DNA of 39,436 nt from Kangiella sp. (GCF_014762745.1 NZ_JABURJ010000036.1:1-39436); one strand, 5' to 3'. Numbered from the stretch's first letter, positions 25,280 through 33,504 are shown. Program-made: numbers and translations. The notes: generated by a model from the sequence alone, not told the origin.

Positions 25280-26011
25280 ATGCCATTACCCACTTTTCGC
25301 GTACAACTGACCGAAAATGAGCAGATAACCCCAAAAGTTCACAAGCTTGTGTTCAAGTTTGTGGAGCCACAGCATTTCACCTACATACCCGGGCAGTTCG
25401 TTTCTTTTATCCTGCCACACGAAGGCGACAAGCCCTTAAAGCGTAGCTATTCCATCGCCAATCTTGAGCAAAGCCCGGAAAACACCCAGTATCTTGAAAT
25501 TGTTGTAGCTTATGTTGAGGGCGGCAAAGCCACCGAATTTTTCTTTAATGCCAAACCTGGTATCGAAATAGACATTACCGGCCCATTTGGTTTGCTCTAC
25601 CTCCCTAAAGAATTACCCAAGCGCGTATTTCTCATTGGCACGGGTACTGGCGTTGCTCCTTACCGTTGCATGCTCAACCAGCTCAAAAATTATCCAGATA
25701 CCGAGTTCCATATTTTATTTGGTGCTCAATACGAGCAAGATATGTTCTACCTTGATGACTTTAAGCATGCCGCCGAACAGGACAACGTCTTCTTTCACCG
25801 CTGCCTAAGCAAACAGGAGCCATTACCGACTGGCTGCTCCAAAGGCTATGTTCAAACTACACTGGAAAGTTTCAACCCCGATCCTGAAACTGATATGGCT
25901 TTCCTGTGCGGTAACCCCAATATGGTTGATGATGTGTTTAATCTGCTAAAAGATAAAGAATTTGGGGTTAAGCAGGTTAAGCGAGAAAAATACGTATTTA
26001 GTAAATATTAA
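25280..26011 (+). CDS. Ferredoxin-NADP(+) reductase-type flavoprotein
   Basis: 243 residues. The FAD-binding barrel (about 1-100) has the RSYSIAN motif (RxYS, FAD phosphate and isoalloxazine contacts) and GGKATEFF. The NAD(P)-binding domain has FLIGTGTGVAPYRCML and, near the end, AFLCGNPNMVDDV. It ends KYVFSKY with an aromatic residue that can stack on FAD, as in plant-type ferredoxin reductases. It moves electrons between NAD(P)H and a ferredoxin or another small carrier in the cytoplasm. The start is an ATG with GAGAG upstream; a TTG at 25253 lies directly on the -10 box and is rejected. It is followed 35 bases later by the M49-like lipoprotein gene. Confidence 0.87.
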   Translation: MPLPTFRVQLTENEQITPKVHKLVFKFVEPQHFTYIPGQFVSFILPHEGDKPLKRSYSIANLEQSPENTQYLEIVVAYVEGGKATEFFFNAKPGIEIDITGPFGLLYLPKELPKRVFLIGTGTGVAPYRCMLNQLKNYPDTEFHILFGAQYEQDMFYLDDFKHAAEQDNVFFHRCLSKQEPLPTGCSKGYVQTTLESFNPDPETDMAFLCGNPNMVDDVFNLLKDKEFGVKQVKREKYVFSKY

Positions 26012-26046
26012 GATAACTTGGTTTCAAGTGATAACAGGACACGACT

Positions 26047-27789
26047 ATGAACAATACACATACTCAAAAAGCGAAAGGCTTTAAACATAAAATCTGCACA
26101 GTTTCCTTTGCTATAGCACTGGTATTAGGTGGTTGTAGCAATGACTCTGAACAGCCCCAAACTCCAGTTGCTGATGAGCAAAAAATGGAGGCTCTGGCAC
26201 AGCAAAACGATACAACAGAAAAAACTGAATCAGCAGAAAGTGATTATAGCCGTTTTGATATTTATGCTCCTTTCACTTTAACCAGTGATTTATCCCACCT
26301 GTCGGACAACCAGAAACAAATGATCAGCTTGCTGATTGATGCAGCGAAAATCATGGATAATCTATTCTGGAAACAGGCTTACGGCGATAAAGAAGCACTA
26401 CTGGCCAAAATTGATGATCCAAAAGCAAAACAATTCGCCATCATCAACTACGGTCCCTGGGATCGGCTGGACGGCAATCAACCCTTTATTGATGGCTATG
26501 ATGTCAAAAGTAAAGGTGCTCAGTTCTATCCTTCCGACATGACCGTTGCCCAATTTGAAGCCTGGGAGCAGGAAGATAAAGATGGCCTTTACTCACTGGT
26601 TCGTCGTGATGAAAACGGCAACCTCACGCTAGTACCCTATTCGGTAGCTTTTAAAAATGAACTGGAAGAAGCCAGCAAGTTATTAAAAGGCGCGGCACAG
26701 TTAGCAGAAGATGAAGGCTTTAAACAATACCTTGAACTGCGCGCTGATGCATTATTAACCGATAACTACCAGCCTTCAGATTTGGCCTGGATGGATATGA
26801 AATCTAATCCTGTCGAGTTAGTGATCGGGCCAATCGAGAACTATGAAGATCAGCTCTTTGGCTACAAAACCGCTTTTTCAGCTTATGTATTAATCAAAGA
26901 TTTGGAATGGAGCGAACGCCTGTCACGTTTCGCAGCCTTCTTACCTGAGTTACAACAAGGGCTGCCCGTAGATGAAAAGTATAAGAAGGAAATGCCGGGC
27001 ACAGACAGCGACTTAAACGCCTATGACGTTGTTTACTATGCTGGCGACAGCAATGCTGGCTCAAAAACCATTGCCATTAACTTGCCCAATGATGAGCAGG
27101 TACAGCTGGCCAAAGGTACTCGTCGCTTGCAGCTGAAAAACGCCATGCGCGCCAAGTTCGACAAAATTCTGGTACCTATCTCGGAACAGCTGATCCACCC
27201 GGATCAGCGCAAGCACATCACTTTTGATGCTTTCTTTGCCAATACCATGTTCCATGAAGTGGCGCATGGTCTCGGCATTAAAAATACCATTGATGGCTCA
27301 AATACCGTTCGTGCAGCACTTAAAGAAACAGCATCGCCTCTGGAAGAAGGTAAAGCCGATATTCTAGGCTTGTACATGGTCAGCAAGCTGTATGAAAAAG
27401 GCGAAATCAAAGATGGTGAGCTGATGGATAACTATGTCACCTTCCTGGCAGGTATCTTCCGCTCAGTGCGTTTTGGTGCATCCAGCGCACATGGCCGTGC
27501 CAATATGGTTCGCTTCAACTTCTTTAAGGAAGCTGGCGCTTTCAGTCGCGACCCAGAAACAGGCTATTACAGCGTCAACTTTGACAAGATGACCGAAGCT
27601 GTTGACGCCCTTTCCAATAAAATCTTAACGATTCAGGGTGACGGAGACTATCAGGCCGCCAAAACACTTCTTGAAGAACAAGGTATTATTGATGACCAGT
27701 TGGCCAGTGACCTGAAAATGCTTGAAGAGAAGCAGATCCCTGTGGATGTGGTATTCAAACAGGGCAAAGACGCACTCGGCCTAAAATAA
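26047..27789 (+). CDS. Zinc-dependent peptidase-like lipoprotein (dipeptidyl-peptidase III / M49-like)
   Basis: 580 residues with a lipoprotein signal: hydrophobic stretch then LVLGGC (Cys near residue 35), so membrane-anchored; the next residues SND give Asn/Ser at +1/+2, an outer-membrane type. The mature protein has the zinc motif HEVAH (residues 403-407, followed by GLG) and the downstream Glu motif EEGKAD (433-438). This spacing and the surrounding sequence fit the M49-like family (dipeptidyl-peptidase 3 family). However, the zinc motif is the five-residue HExxH, whereas classical DPP III has HExxxH. It probably degrades short peptides in the periplasm (inference). It may be co-transcribed with the reductase upstream; a strong terminator follows. 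Confidence 0.85.
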   Translation: MNNTHTQKAKGFKHKICTVSFAIALVLGGCSNDSEQPQTPVADEQKMEALAQQNDTTEKTESAESDYSRFDIYAPFTLTSDLSHLSDNQKQMISLLIDAAKIMDNLFWKQAYGDKEALLAKIDDPKAKQFAIINYGPWDRLDGNQPFIDGYDVKSKGAQFYPSDMTVAQFEAWEQEDKDGLYSLVRRDENGNLTLVPYSVAFKNELEEASKLLKGAAQLAEDEGFKQYLELRADALLTDNYQPSDLAWMDMKSNPVELVIGPIENYEDQLFGYKTAFSAYVLIKDLEWSERLSRFAAFLPELQQGLPVDEKYKKEMPGTDSDLNAYDVVYYAGDSNAGSKTIAINLPNDEQVQLAKGTRRLQLKNAMRAKFDKILVPISEQLIHPDQRKHITFDAFFANTMFHEVAHGLGIKNTIDGSNTVRAALKETASPLEEGKADILGLYMVSKLYEKGEIKDGELMDNYVTFLAGIFRSVRFGASSAHGRANMVRFNFFKEAGAFSRDPETGYYSVNFDKMTEAVDALSNKILTIQGDGDYQAAKTLLEEQGIIDDQLASDLKMLEEKQIPVDVVFKQGKDALGLK

Positions 27790-27805
27790 CCGGCCATGAG
27801 TCTAT

Positions 27806-27829
27806 AAGGCGCCTGCGGGCGCCTTTTTT
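27806..27829 (+). terminator. Terminator after the M49-like gene
   Basis: AAGGCGCC (27806-27813), loop TGCG, GGCGCCTT (27818-27825), then T to 27829. Confidence 0.9.
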
Positions 27830-27920
27830 GTGCCCATAGTAAACAAGCCATGATGACTAGGCCTTGGTCAACCACTCTGCTAAAATGCGCACATCTTTGC
27901 AGTGAGCGATCAAACAACCA

Positions 27921-28313
27921 ATGGCAACCTTTTCATTACTTGTTACCGCTAACCCCTACTCTTCTCAGGGGCAGTTTAGCGCTATTCAGTTTGCAAGAAC
28001 TTTGTTAGAGCAAGGTCATAGCCTTATGCGGGTATTCTTCTATGCCGACGGTGTTCTGGTGGCCAGTCGTTTGCACGCGCCTCCTGCTGATGAAATTAAT
28101 CTGACCAAAGCTTGGGCGAAGCTGGCTATTGAAAAGGATATCGAGTTAATCGCTTGCGTAACGGCAGCCAATAAGCGAGGCATCGTTAACGCTTCAGAAG
28201 CCGAACGTAATGCCTTAACCGGTGACAACCTTGATCCCGCATTTGAAATCAGTGGACTGGGTCAATTAACCGAAGCGATGCTGGAAAGTGATCGCCTGAT
28301 TACATTTGGATAA
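27921..28313 (+). CDS. tusD: Sulfurtransferase complex subunit TusD
   Basis: 130 residues. Member of the DsrE/F family; the TusBCD complex relays persulfide sulfur from TusA to TusE for 2-thiolation of tRNA wobble uridine (mnm5s2U34, with MnmA). The active Cys is in ELIACVTAANKRGI (about residue 78), followed by the usual helix. The C-terminus ISGLGQLTEAMLESDRLITFG is typical. First gene of tusDCBE; the next start is 5 bases after its stop. The tRNA-Glu genes in this window encode one of the thiolated tRNAs. Confidence 0.95.
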   Translation: MATFSLLVTANPYSSQGQFSAIQFARTLLEQGHSLMRVFFYADGVLVASRLHAPPADEINLTKAWAKLAIEKDIELIACVTAANKRGIVNASEAERNALTGDNLDPAFEISGLGQLTEAMLESDRLITFG

Positions 28314-28318
28314 TCGCC

Positions 28319-28684
28319 ATGAATAAATCCATTTGCATCATCTTCAACAAAGCACCTTATGGCTCGCAAGCGGGCCGCGAACTTTTGGATATTGCCTTGA
28401 TGGCGGCAGCTTTTGATATGCCGATCACTGCAATCTTTGTTGAAGATGGTGTTTATCAGCTACTCAACAATCAGCAGCCGGATATCCTGCATATTAAGAA
28501 TCACTCATCCACCTTTAAAGCACTGCCGCTGTACGGCATTGAAGACGTTTATGTTGCTCAGGAAGATTTGGATAAATTTAAACTGGACATGGGGCGGCTA
28601 CTTGATATTGACGGAATACAGCCAGTAGCAACCGATACCATTAAGAGCAAAATTGCCCACAGCAATTTTGTGTTAACGCTTTAA
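28319..28684 (+). CDS. tusC: Sulfurtransferase complex subunit TusC
   Basis: 121 residues of the DsrE/F family, the structural partner of TusD and TusB. The N-terminal KSICIIFNKAPYGSQAGREL is diagnostic of TusC, followed by the FVEDGVYQLL segment. As in other TusC proteins there is no active Cys at the TusD position. Follows tusD by 5 bases and precedes tusB by 9. Confidence 0.95.
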   Translation: MNKSICIIFNKAPYGSQAGRELLDIALMAAAFDMPITAIFVEDGVYQLLNNQQPDILHIKNHSSTFKALPLYGIEDVYVAQEDLDKFKLDMGRLLDIDGIQPVATDTIKSKIAHSNFVLTL

Positions 28685-28693
28685 GAACCGCTT

Positions 28694-28966
28694 ATGAAAA
28701 GCCTTTATATTATTAACCAACCGACAAAACTCAACCAGGCTCTTCCTTATATGGCTGAGCAGGATGCTGTTTTGCTGACTGAAGATGCGGTTATGTTGGC
28801 GACCAGCGAGCAAGCGGAGCTCCCTGACTTAAAACTGTATGTTTTAGAAGAAGATTTGATTGCCCGCGGACTGCAAGACCAGATTGTCGATGGCTGGCAG
28901 CTGGTGGATTACCCACAGTTTGTGGAGTTAACCTTATCCTTCGATAAGTCAGTCTCCTGGTTATAG
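28694..28966 (+). CDS. tusB: Sulfurtransferase complex subunit TusB
   Basis: 90 residues, the smallest DsrE/F-family subunit (DsrH-like). Pattern: [13 protein letters not shown], then [13 protein letters not shown] and the C-terminal [17 protein letters not shown]. Located between tusC and tusE, with 8 bases to the next ATG, so it is translated from the same message. Confidence 0.94.
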   Translation: MKSLYIINQPTKLNQALPYMAEQDAVLLTEDAVMLATSEQAELPDLKLYVLEEDLIARGLQDQIVDGWQLVDYPQFVELTLSFDKSVSWL

Positions 28967-28974
28967 GTTTTACT

Positions 28975-29301
28975 ATGAACGAAATACTGGCCAATCTTCC
29001 GCGCGACAAGCAAGGTTATTTAACGGACTCCAGTGTTTGGAACGAAGCGATCGCCAATGCCATCGCTGAAGAAGAAGGCATTGAACTGAGCGATGATCAT
29101 TGGCAGGTCATCTGGTATGTTCGCAAGTTTTATGAAGAGTTCAATACCAGCCCGTCCATTCGCCCATTAGTCAAATATCTGGCTAAAGAATGGTCAGCCG
29201 AAAAAGGTTCCAGCATCTATCTGCATATTCTATTTCCGGAAGGTCCCGCCAAACAGGCAACAAAAATAGCCGGATTACCCAAGCCTGCGCGCTGCATCTA
29301 A
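28975..29301 (+). CDS. tusE: Sulfur relay protein TusE (DsrC family)
   Basis: 108 residues. TusE accepts persulfide sulfur from TusBCD and hands it to MnmA for tRNA 2-thiouridine synthesis. It has the family segment [14 protein letters not shown], then [17 protein letters not shown] and [11 protein letters not shown]. It ends GLPKPARCI with the functional Cys in the penultimate position on the flexible C-terminal arm. The DsrC-type second Cys ten residues upstream is absent, which fits TusE rather than dissimilatory DsrC. Confidence 0.95.
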   Translation: MNEILANLPRDKQGYLTDSSVWNEAIANAIAEEEGIELSDDHWQVIWYVRKFYEEFNTSPSIRPLVKYLAKEWSAEKGSSIYLHILFPEGPAKQATKIAGLPKPARCI

Positions 29302-29514
29302 CTTGAGAAAACTTTCCTAACTTACTGATAAAACATACATTTTTATAAAATGTAAATATCGCACAGGCTGTTACAAAATTCACATTAAGCGTGCGTTAAG
29401 TTTAATTGTTTAGGATAGCTAGCAATAGTAAAATAACCGCCTTTCGATGAATGGCACAATATGACGTTATTGACGTCTCAATAACAACCCAAGATTAAAG
29501 GTTAAGGTGAACCC

Positions 29515-30171
29515 ATGAAACGCATTGTTAATCAAATGCTTACAATAATAGCTATTTTTGGAATCAGCTTTACGGCTACTGCCAAAGTTGATCCAAAGGT
29601 ACACTTAGAAGAAGTAACGCAGCAAATCAGCGGCGAAATCCTTGCCAATAAGGAAAAGATCAAAGCTGATGCGGATTATGCTAAAGGTTTAATAGAAACT
29701 TATCTGCTTCCAGAAGTGGATACTGAGTATATGGCAAAGCGCATCCTAGGCCGTGAATACTGGGAACAATCAACTGAAGAACAGCGCGAGACCTTTATTC
29801 AGGAGTTCATTGGTTTATTGCTTAACAGTTATGCCAAAGGTTTGGCCAACTATGACGGTCAGCCAATTACTTATGAAGAAACTCAGTATTCTACTAGCGG
29901 TAATACCGCTAATGTCCGTTCAGTTATTGTTCCACAGGAAGGTGAGCCAATTCTGATCGACTACCGCCTGAAATACGGCTCTGATGACAAGTGGTTGGTC
30001 ACTGACGTTATTATCGAAGGTGTTAGCATGGCTAAGAGTTATGCCACTCAATACCGCGAAAGAATCGCTCAGGTGGGTATCGAAGCAACTCTGAAAGAGC
30101 TTGCCGAAGAGAACAAAAAAGCCAAAAAAGCCACTGAAATCAGCGACGAAAAGCCAAACGAGAAATCATAA
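29515..30171 (+). CDS. mlaC: MlaC-type periplasmic phospholipid-binding protein
   Basis: 218 residues with a signal peptide (about 1-23, GISFTATAK). The Tol_Tol_Ttg2/MlaC domain covers about 30-195: ILANKEKIKADADYAKGLI, then YMAKRILGREYWEQ, the FIQEFIGLLLNSYAKGL helix and the strand pair VRSVIVPQEGEPILIDYRLK. MlaC ferries phospholipids between the outer-membrane MlaA complex and inner-membrane MlaFEDB. The other mla genes are not adjacent, which is unusual because mlaC normally follows mlaD. The C-terminal 25 residues are a Lys/Glu-rich extension. It lies 213 bases after tusE and is followed by a terminator. Confidence 0.9.
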   Translation: MKRIVNQMLTIIAIFGISFTATAKVDPKVHLEEVTQQISGEILANKEKIKADADYAKGLIETYLLPEVDTEYMAKRILGREYWEQSTEEQRETFIQEFIGLLLNSYAKGLANYDGQPITYEETQYSTSGNTANVRSVIVPQEGEPILIDYRLKYGSDDKWLVTDVIIEGVSMAKSYATQYRERIAQVGIEATLKELAEENKKAKKATEISDEKPNEKS

Positions 30172-30191
30172 GTTTGGCCTATTGGCTAAAC

Positions 30192-30220
30192 AAAAGGCCA
30201 GCTGCAAAGCTGGCCTTTTT
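30192..30220 (+). terminator. Terminator between mlaC and the peroxiredoxin gene
   Basis: AAGGCCAGCT (30194-30203), loop GCAA, AGCTGGCCTT (30208-30217) ending in T. The A-run on the left lets it act for the convergent peroxiredoxin gene too. Confidence 0.88.
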
Positions 30221-30239
30221 AATTACCGAGCTGGAAAAA

Positions 30240-30713
30240 TTAAAGCTTGCTGAGAATATTTTCCGCTGAGCTTTTCTCGAAGCCCTTCTCATCCACTTCC
30301 AAAGCTTTTACCACGCCATCATCAACGATCATGGCAAATCGCTTACTGCGAACGCCCATACCAAAACCAGTGGCATCCATTTCAATACCCATAGCTTCGG
30401 TAAAATCCGCGTTACCATCTGCCAACATCATAATCTCGTCCGCATTCTGCGCCTTGCCCCAGGCGTCCATAACAAAGACATCATTAACAGACATACAGGC
30501 GATTGTATCTACACCTTTGGACTTTATATCATCTGCATTAACCACAAAACCCGGCAGATGCGCCGCGCTACAGGTCGGTGTGAAGGCACCGGGAACAGCA
30601 AACAAGACGACTTTCTTGCCTGAGAATATTTCATCGGTAGTAATATCTTTTGGGCCATCTTTGCCCATCACTTTTAACGTTACATTAGGTAACGTATCTC
30701 CTACTTTAATCAT
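30240..30713 (-). CDS. Peroxiredoxin, Prx5 / type II (AhpC-TSA superfamily)
   Basis: 157 residues. It reduces H2O2 and organic hydroperoxides. The peroxidatic Cys48 lies in the signature PGAFTPTCSAAHLPGF; a second Cys, Cys73 in TIACMSVND, is 25 residues later. That is the spacing of the resolving Cys in type II (Prx5) enzymes that use glutaredoxin or thioredoxin. RSKRFAMIVDDGVVKAL is typical of the C-terminal half. Cytoplasmic, no signal peptide. Divergent from gamma-glutamyltransferase, a glutathione-metabolising gene. Confidence 0.93.
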   Translation of the reverse strand: MIKVGDTLPNVTLKVMGKDGPKDITTDEIFSGKKVVLFAVPGAFTPTCSAAHLPGFVVNADDIKSKGVDTIACMSVNDVFVMDAWGKAQNADEIMMLADGNADFTEAMGIEMDATGFGMGVRSKRFAMIVDDGVVKALEVDEKGFEKSSAENILSKL

Positions 30714-30818
30714 AGTTTTCCTCTATTTGACTGTGATTTCTGGCCTATTATCTTAACGCCATATTTATTTCCAGAGCAAAGTTTATTAGAGTGCTATGAC
30801 ACGCACAGGAGAAAATTA

Positions 30819-32561
30819 ATGAAACTATCATTTAGAAACCTCGCTTTGTTCACACTTTCGCTTGGACTATCCAGCACTATGCTGGCAACCAGTATTCAGG
30901 CCGCAGACCGTGTGACCGGTAAAGAGTTCGCCACCCGATCCGAAGTCATTGCACAAACTGGTATGGCAGCAACCAGTCATCCGCTTGCAACTCAAATCGC
31001 CTTAGACGTTATGAAACAAGGTGGCAATGCCATAGATGCAGCCATCGCAGCCAATGCGGCGCTTGGCTTAATGGAACCAACCGGCAACGGTATTGGTGGC
31101 GATTTATACGCCATTGTCTGGAGTGCTAAAGATAAGAAGCTACACGGCTTAAATGCCTCTGGCCGCTCTCCACTGGGTTTGTCCTATGATCAGCTCAAAA
31201 TAGAATTAGATAAATTAAATCGTGACGACCTGCCGCCCTATGGCATGTTACCGATTTCTGTACCGGGTGCCGTCGATGGCTGGTTTGAGCTGCATGATAA
31301 ATTCGGCAAGATGCCAATGAAGCAGGTTTTAGCTCCCGCAATTGATTACGCTGAAAAAGGGTTCCCAGTCACTGAACTGATTGCCTACTACTGGGATCTC
31401 AGCGTTCCTCGTCTGAGTCCGCAACCAGGAGCTTTCGCAGAAACCTTTACCATTGACGGGAAAGCACCTCGTAAAGGCCAAATCTTCAAAAATCCGGATT
31501 TAGCCAATACTTACCGCATATTGGCCAACAAAGGCAGAGATGCTTTCTATAAAGGCGAAATTGCGCGCAAGATTGATGCTTTCATGAAAAAGGAAGGCGG
31601 CTATCTGCGCTATGAAGATTTTGCCCAGCACACCTCAGACTGGGTTGAGCCATTGGGCGTCGATTACAAAGGCTATACCCTGTGGGAATTGCCGCCTAAT
31701 GGTCAGGGCATCGCAGCACTACAGATGCTACAAATCCTGAAGAATTTTGACCTGAAGGCAATGGGTTTTAACACCACCGAATCTCTACACACACTGGTTG
31801 AAGCTAAAAAGCTGGCTTTTGAAGACCGAGCCAAGTTCTATGTTGATACCGACTTCAGCAAACAACCCATTGATGAGCTGATTTCAGAAGAATACGGCAA
31901 GCAACGCGCTAAGTTGATCGGTGATCGTGCAGCACGCACGGTACAGGCCGGTAACCCAAGACTTGAAGAAGGTGACACCATCTACCTGACCACTGCTGAC
32001 AAAGACGGCAATATGGTTTCGTTGATTCAAAGTAACTATCGCGGCATGGGTTCCGGCGTGGTCACGCCAGGCCTTGGCTTTGTATTCCAGGATCGCGGCC
32101 AATTGTTCTCGATGGATCCTGAGCATGCCAATGTATATGAACCTGGCAAGCGCCCTTTCCATACCATTATCCCAGCCTTTATCACCAAAGACGGCAAACC
32201 TTTCATGAGCTATGGTGTCATGGGCGGAGCCATGCAGCCACAGGGCCATGTTCAAATTCTGATTAATATGGTGGATTATGGCATGAACCTGCAGGAAGCA
32301 GGTGACGCCACTCGCTGGCAGCACATGGGCTCAACAGAACCAACCGAAAGCCAGGCAGCCTACCTGAAAGATGGCGGCTATATTGAATTTGAAACCGGTG
32401 TTTCCATGGAAACATTCCGCGAACTTGAAAACCGAGGCCATGACGTACGTTTCGGTAACGGCGGTTTCGGCGGTTATCAGGCCATTATGTGGGATGAAGA
32501 AGAAGGCGTTTACTACGGTGCCTCAGAGTCGCGTAAAGATGGTCATGCGGCTGGTTACTAA
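30819..32561 (+). CDS. ggt: Gamma-glutamyltransferase (Ntn hydrolase)
   Basis: 580 residues with a signal peptide (about 1-27, ending SIQAAD), so periplasmic. GGT hydrolyses or transfers the gamma-glutamyl group of glutathione. The proenzyme self-cleaves before a Thr that becomes the small-subunit N-terminus; here it is Thr387 in EEGDTIYLTTADKDGNMVS. The large subunit has ATSHPLATQIALDVMKQGGN and GNGIGGDLYAIV; the small subunit has the oxyanion region YGVMGGAMQPQGHVQ. The cleavage context is GDTIYLTT rather than the TTHYS of E. coli GGT, so the enzyme belongs to a divergent subgroup and its substrate preference could differ. Confidence 0.92.
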   Translation: MKLSFRNLALFTLSLGLSSTMLATSIQAADRVTGKEFATRSEVIAQTGMAATSHPLATQIALDVMKQGGNAIDAAIAANAALGLMEPTGNGIGGDLYAIVWSAKDKKLHGLNASGRSPLGLSYDQLKIELDKLNRDDLPPYGMLPISVPGAVDGWFELHDKFGKMPMKQVLAPAIDYAEKGFPVTELIAYYWDLSVPRLSPQPGAFAETFTIDGKAPRKGQIFKNPDLANTYRILANKGRDAFYKGEIARKIDAFMKKEGGYLRYEDFAQHTSDWVEPLGVDYKGYTLWELPPNGQGIAALQMLQILKNFDLKAMGFNTTESLHTLVEAKKLAFEDRAKFYVDTDFSKQPIDELISEEYGKQRAKLIGDRAARTVQAGNPRLEEGDTIYLTTADKDGNMVSLIQSNYRGMGSGVVTPGLGFVFQDRGQLFSMDPEHANVYEPGKRPFHTIIPAFITKDGKPFMSYGVMGGAMQPQGHVQILINMVDYGMNLQEAGDATRWQHMGSTEPTESQAAYLKDGGYIEFETGVSMETFRELENRGHDVRFGNGGFGGYQAIMWDEEEGVYYGASESRKDGHAAGY

Positions 32562-32582
32562 CTTATAATCGTTAACTATAAA

Positions 32583-32626
32583 AAAGCCTCTGCAAGATTC
32601 TCCAACCTTGCAGAGGCTTTGTTTTT
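32583..32626. terminator. Terminator between ggt and the PspC-domain gene
   Basis: AAAGCCTCTGCAAG (32583-32596), 10-base loop, CTTGCAGAGGCTTT (32607-32620) followed by GTTTTT. A 14-bp stem placed between convergent genes. Confidence 0.85.
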
Positions 32627-32636
32627 CCTACAGGCT

Positions 32637-32816
32637 TTATTCTTCAGGCAACACAATCCATAAGATCAGATAAACCAGCACACCCGCAAAAGCAGTGAAA
32701 ATACTTAGTAAAACGTAAACCAGGCGCGTGGGATTGGGTTTCCAGCCAAGCCACTTGGCCAAACCACCGCAAACACCAGCAATCATACGATCCTTACTAC
32801 GTTTAAGTTGTGCCAT
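32637..32816 (-). CDS. PspC-domain mini membrane protein
   Basis: 59 residues: MAQLKRSKDRMIAGVCGG, then LAKWLGWKPNPTRLVYVLLS and one hydrophobic helix ending LIVLWIVLPEE-like (IFTAFAGVLVYLILWIVLPE). This is the minimal PspC domain (N-terminal RSKDRMIAGVCGGLA plus a membrane segment). Full-length phage-shock PspC has about 120 residues with a C-terminal regulatory part that is absent here, so this is a stand-alone PspC-like protein. AGGGGAA lies 4 bases before the ATG. No pspA or pspB is nearby. Probably an inner-membrane protein of unknown role. Confidence 0.88.
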   Translation of the reverse strand: MAQLKRSKDRMIAGVCGGLAKWLGWKPNPTRLVYVLLSIFTAFAGVLVYLILWIVLPEE

Positions 32817-32939
32817 ACCATTCCCCTTGTCTTTACTTGATTACTATTTAGCATAACAACAGCTAAGGCATTGACCAACCAAGAGTTTGTAAATCTTTGT
32901 ATTAGTTCATGAATTTAAATAAGCGATGTGAAAAAGGAC

Positions 32940-33240
32940 GAGTCGCTATAGACTGCTCAGTCATACAGTCAGATAGCGACTCTGGGGTAGAACCTTTAAT
33001 AAAAGGAAAATGTTAGCTTTCCCTTCAGCTATAAATTGATTGCAGCATTTCAGCGAAGAAACAGGTAAGTCAATTTGAGTTGGCTTATGCGAGAAATAAG
33101 CAACTTACCTGCACAATCCCGAACGATTTTCGCGACTTTAGTGATTTCCGAGTTTCCTTCTCAGTTTAACTAAAGTAGTGCAACCAATAGTGGAAAGCGA
33201 ACGGAAAGCATTGTAGAGAAATTTCTCAGATATATCTACA
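32940..33240. other. Gene-free region with consecutive long-range hairpins
   Basis: GAGTCGCTAT (32940-32949) pairs with ATAGCGACTC (32973-32982), enclosing GACTG / CAGTC. CAGGTAAGT (33062-33070) pairs with ACTTACCTG (33103-33111), enclosing CTTAT / ATAAG. ACTTTAGT (33135-33142) pairs with ACTAAAGT (33169-33176). TGTAGA (33212-33217) pairs with TCTACA near 33234-33239, enclosing AAATTTCT. None has a T-tract or GGA loop. The 137-codon minus frame here overlaps the pheA leader and is not called. This may be a structured untranslated leader or an independent small RNA; no family recognised. Confidence 0.45.
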
Positions 33241-33344
33241 CAGCTCTGCCTGATTGGATAAGCGTATATAACCATAAGCAATAACGCATAAGGGTGGAAA
33301 GATAAAGTGTTGACAGCCTGAGCCCAGATAAATAGGATTAATCC

Positions 33345-33422
33345 ATGAACAAGCAAATCCAACAGTTTTACTTTTATTTCTTTACTCTGAAATCTTCGGA
33401 GGAGTCTTGTTCGGGTCACTAA
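33345..33422 (+). CDS. pheL: Phe/Tyr-rich leader peptide of the pheA operon
   Basis: 25 residues (MNKQIQQ, then FYFYFFTLKSS, then EESCSGH). Six consecutive codons, TTT TAC TTT TAT TTC TTT, encode Phe or Tyr. It lies 82 bases before pheA, and its stop is 21 bases before a terminator hairpin, the arrangement of E. coli pheL. AGGA (33334-33337) is 7 bases before the ATG. Scarcity of charged tRNA-Phe or tRNA-Tyr would stall the ribosome on this run. The GGAGG at 33398-33402 could then pair with CCTCC (33449-33453) of the terminator, an antiterminator. TTGACA at 33310-33315 is a possible -35, but its -10 (TAGGAT) overlaps the ribosome-binding site, so the promoter may lie further upstream. Confidence 0.82.
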   Translation: MNKQIQQFYFYFFTLKSSEESCSGH

Positions 33423-33443
33423 AAGTAAAACAAAGAACAGCTG

Positions 33444-33473
33444 AAAAACCTCCCTTCTGGGAGGTTTTTTTTT
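33444..33473 (+). terminator. Attenuator terminator of the pheA operon
   Basis: AAAAACCTCCC (33444-33454), loop TTCT, GGGAGG (33459-33464) followed by nine T. It lies between the leader peptide and pheA, so it must be read through for expression. Confidence 0.88.
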
Positions 33474-33504
33474 GCTCGCAACTATTGAATGAAGAGAGTG
33501 CGAA

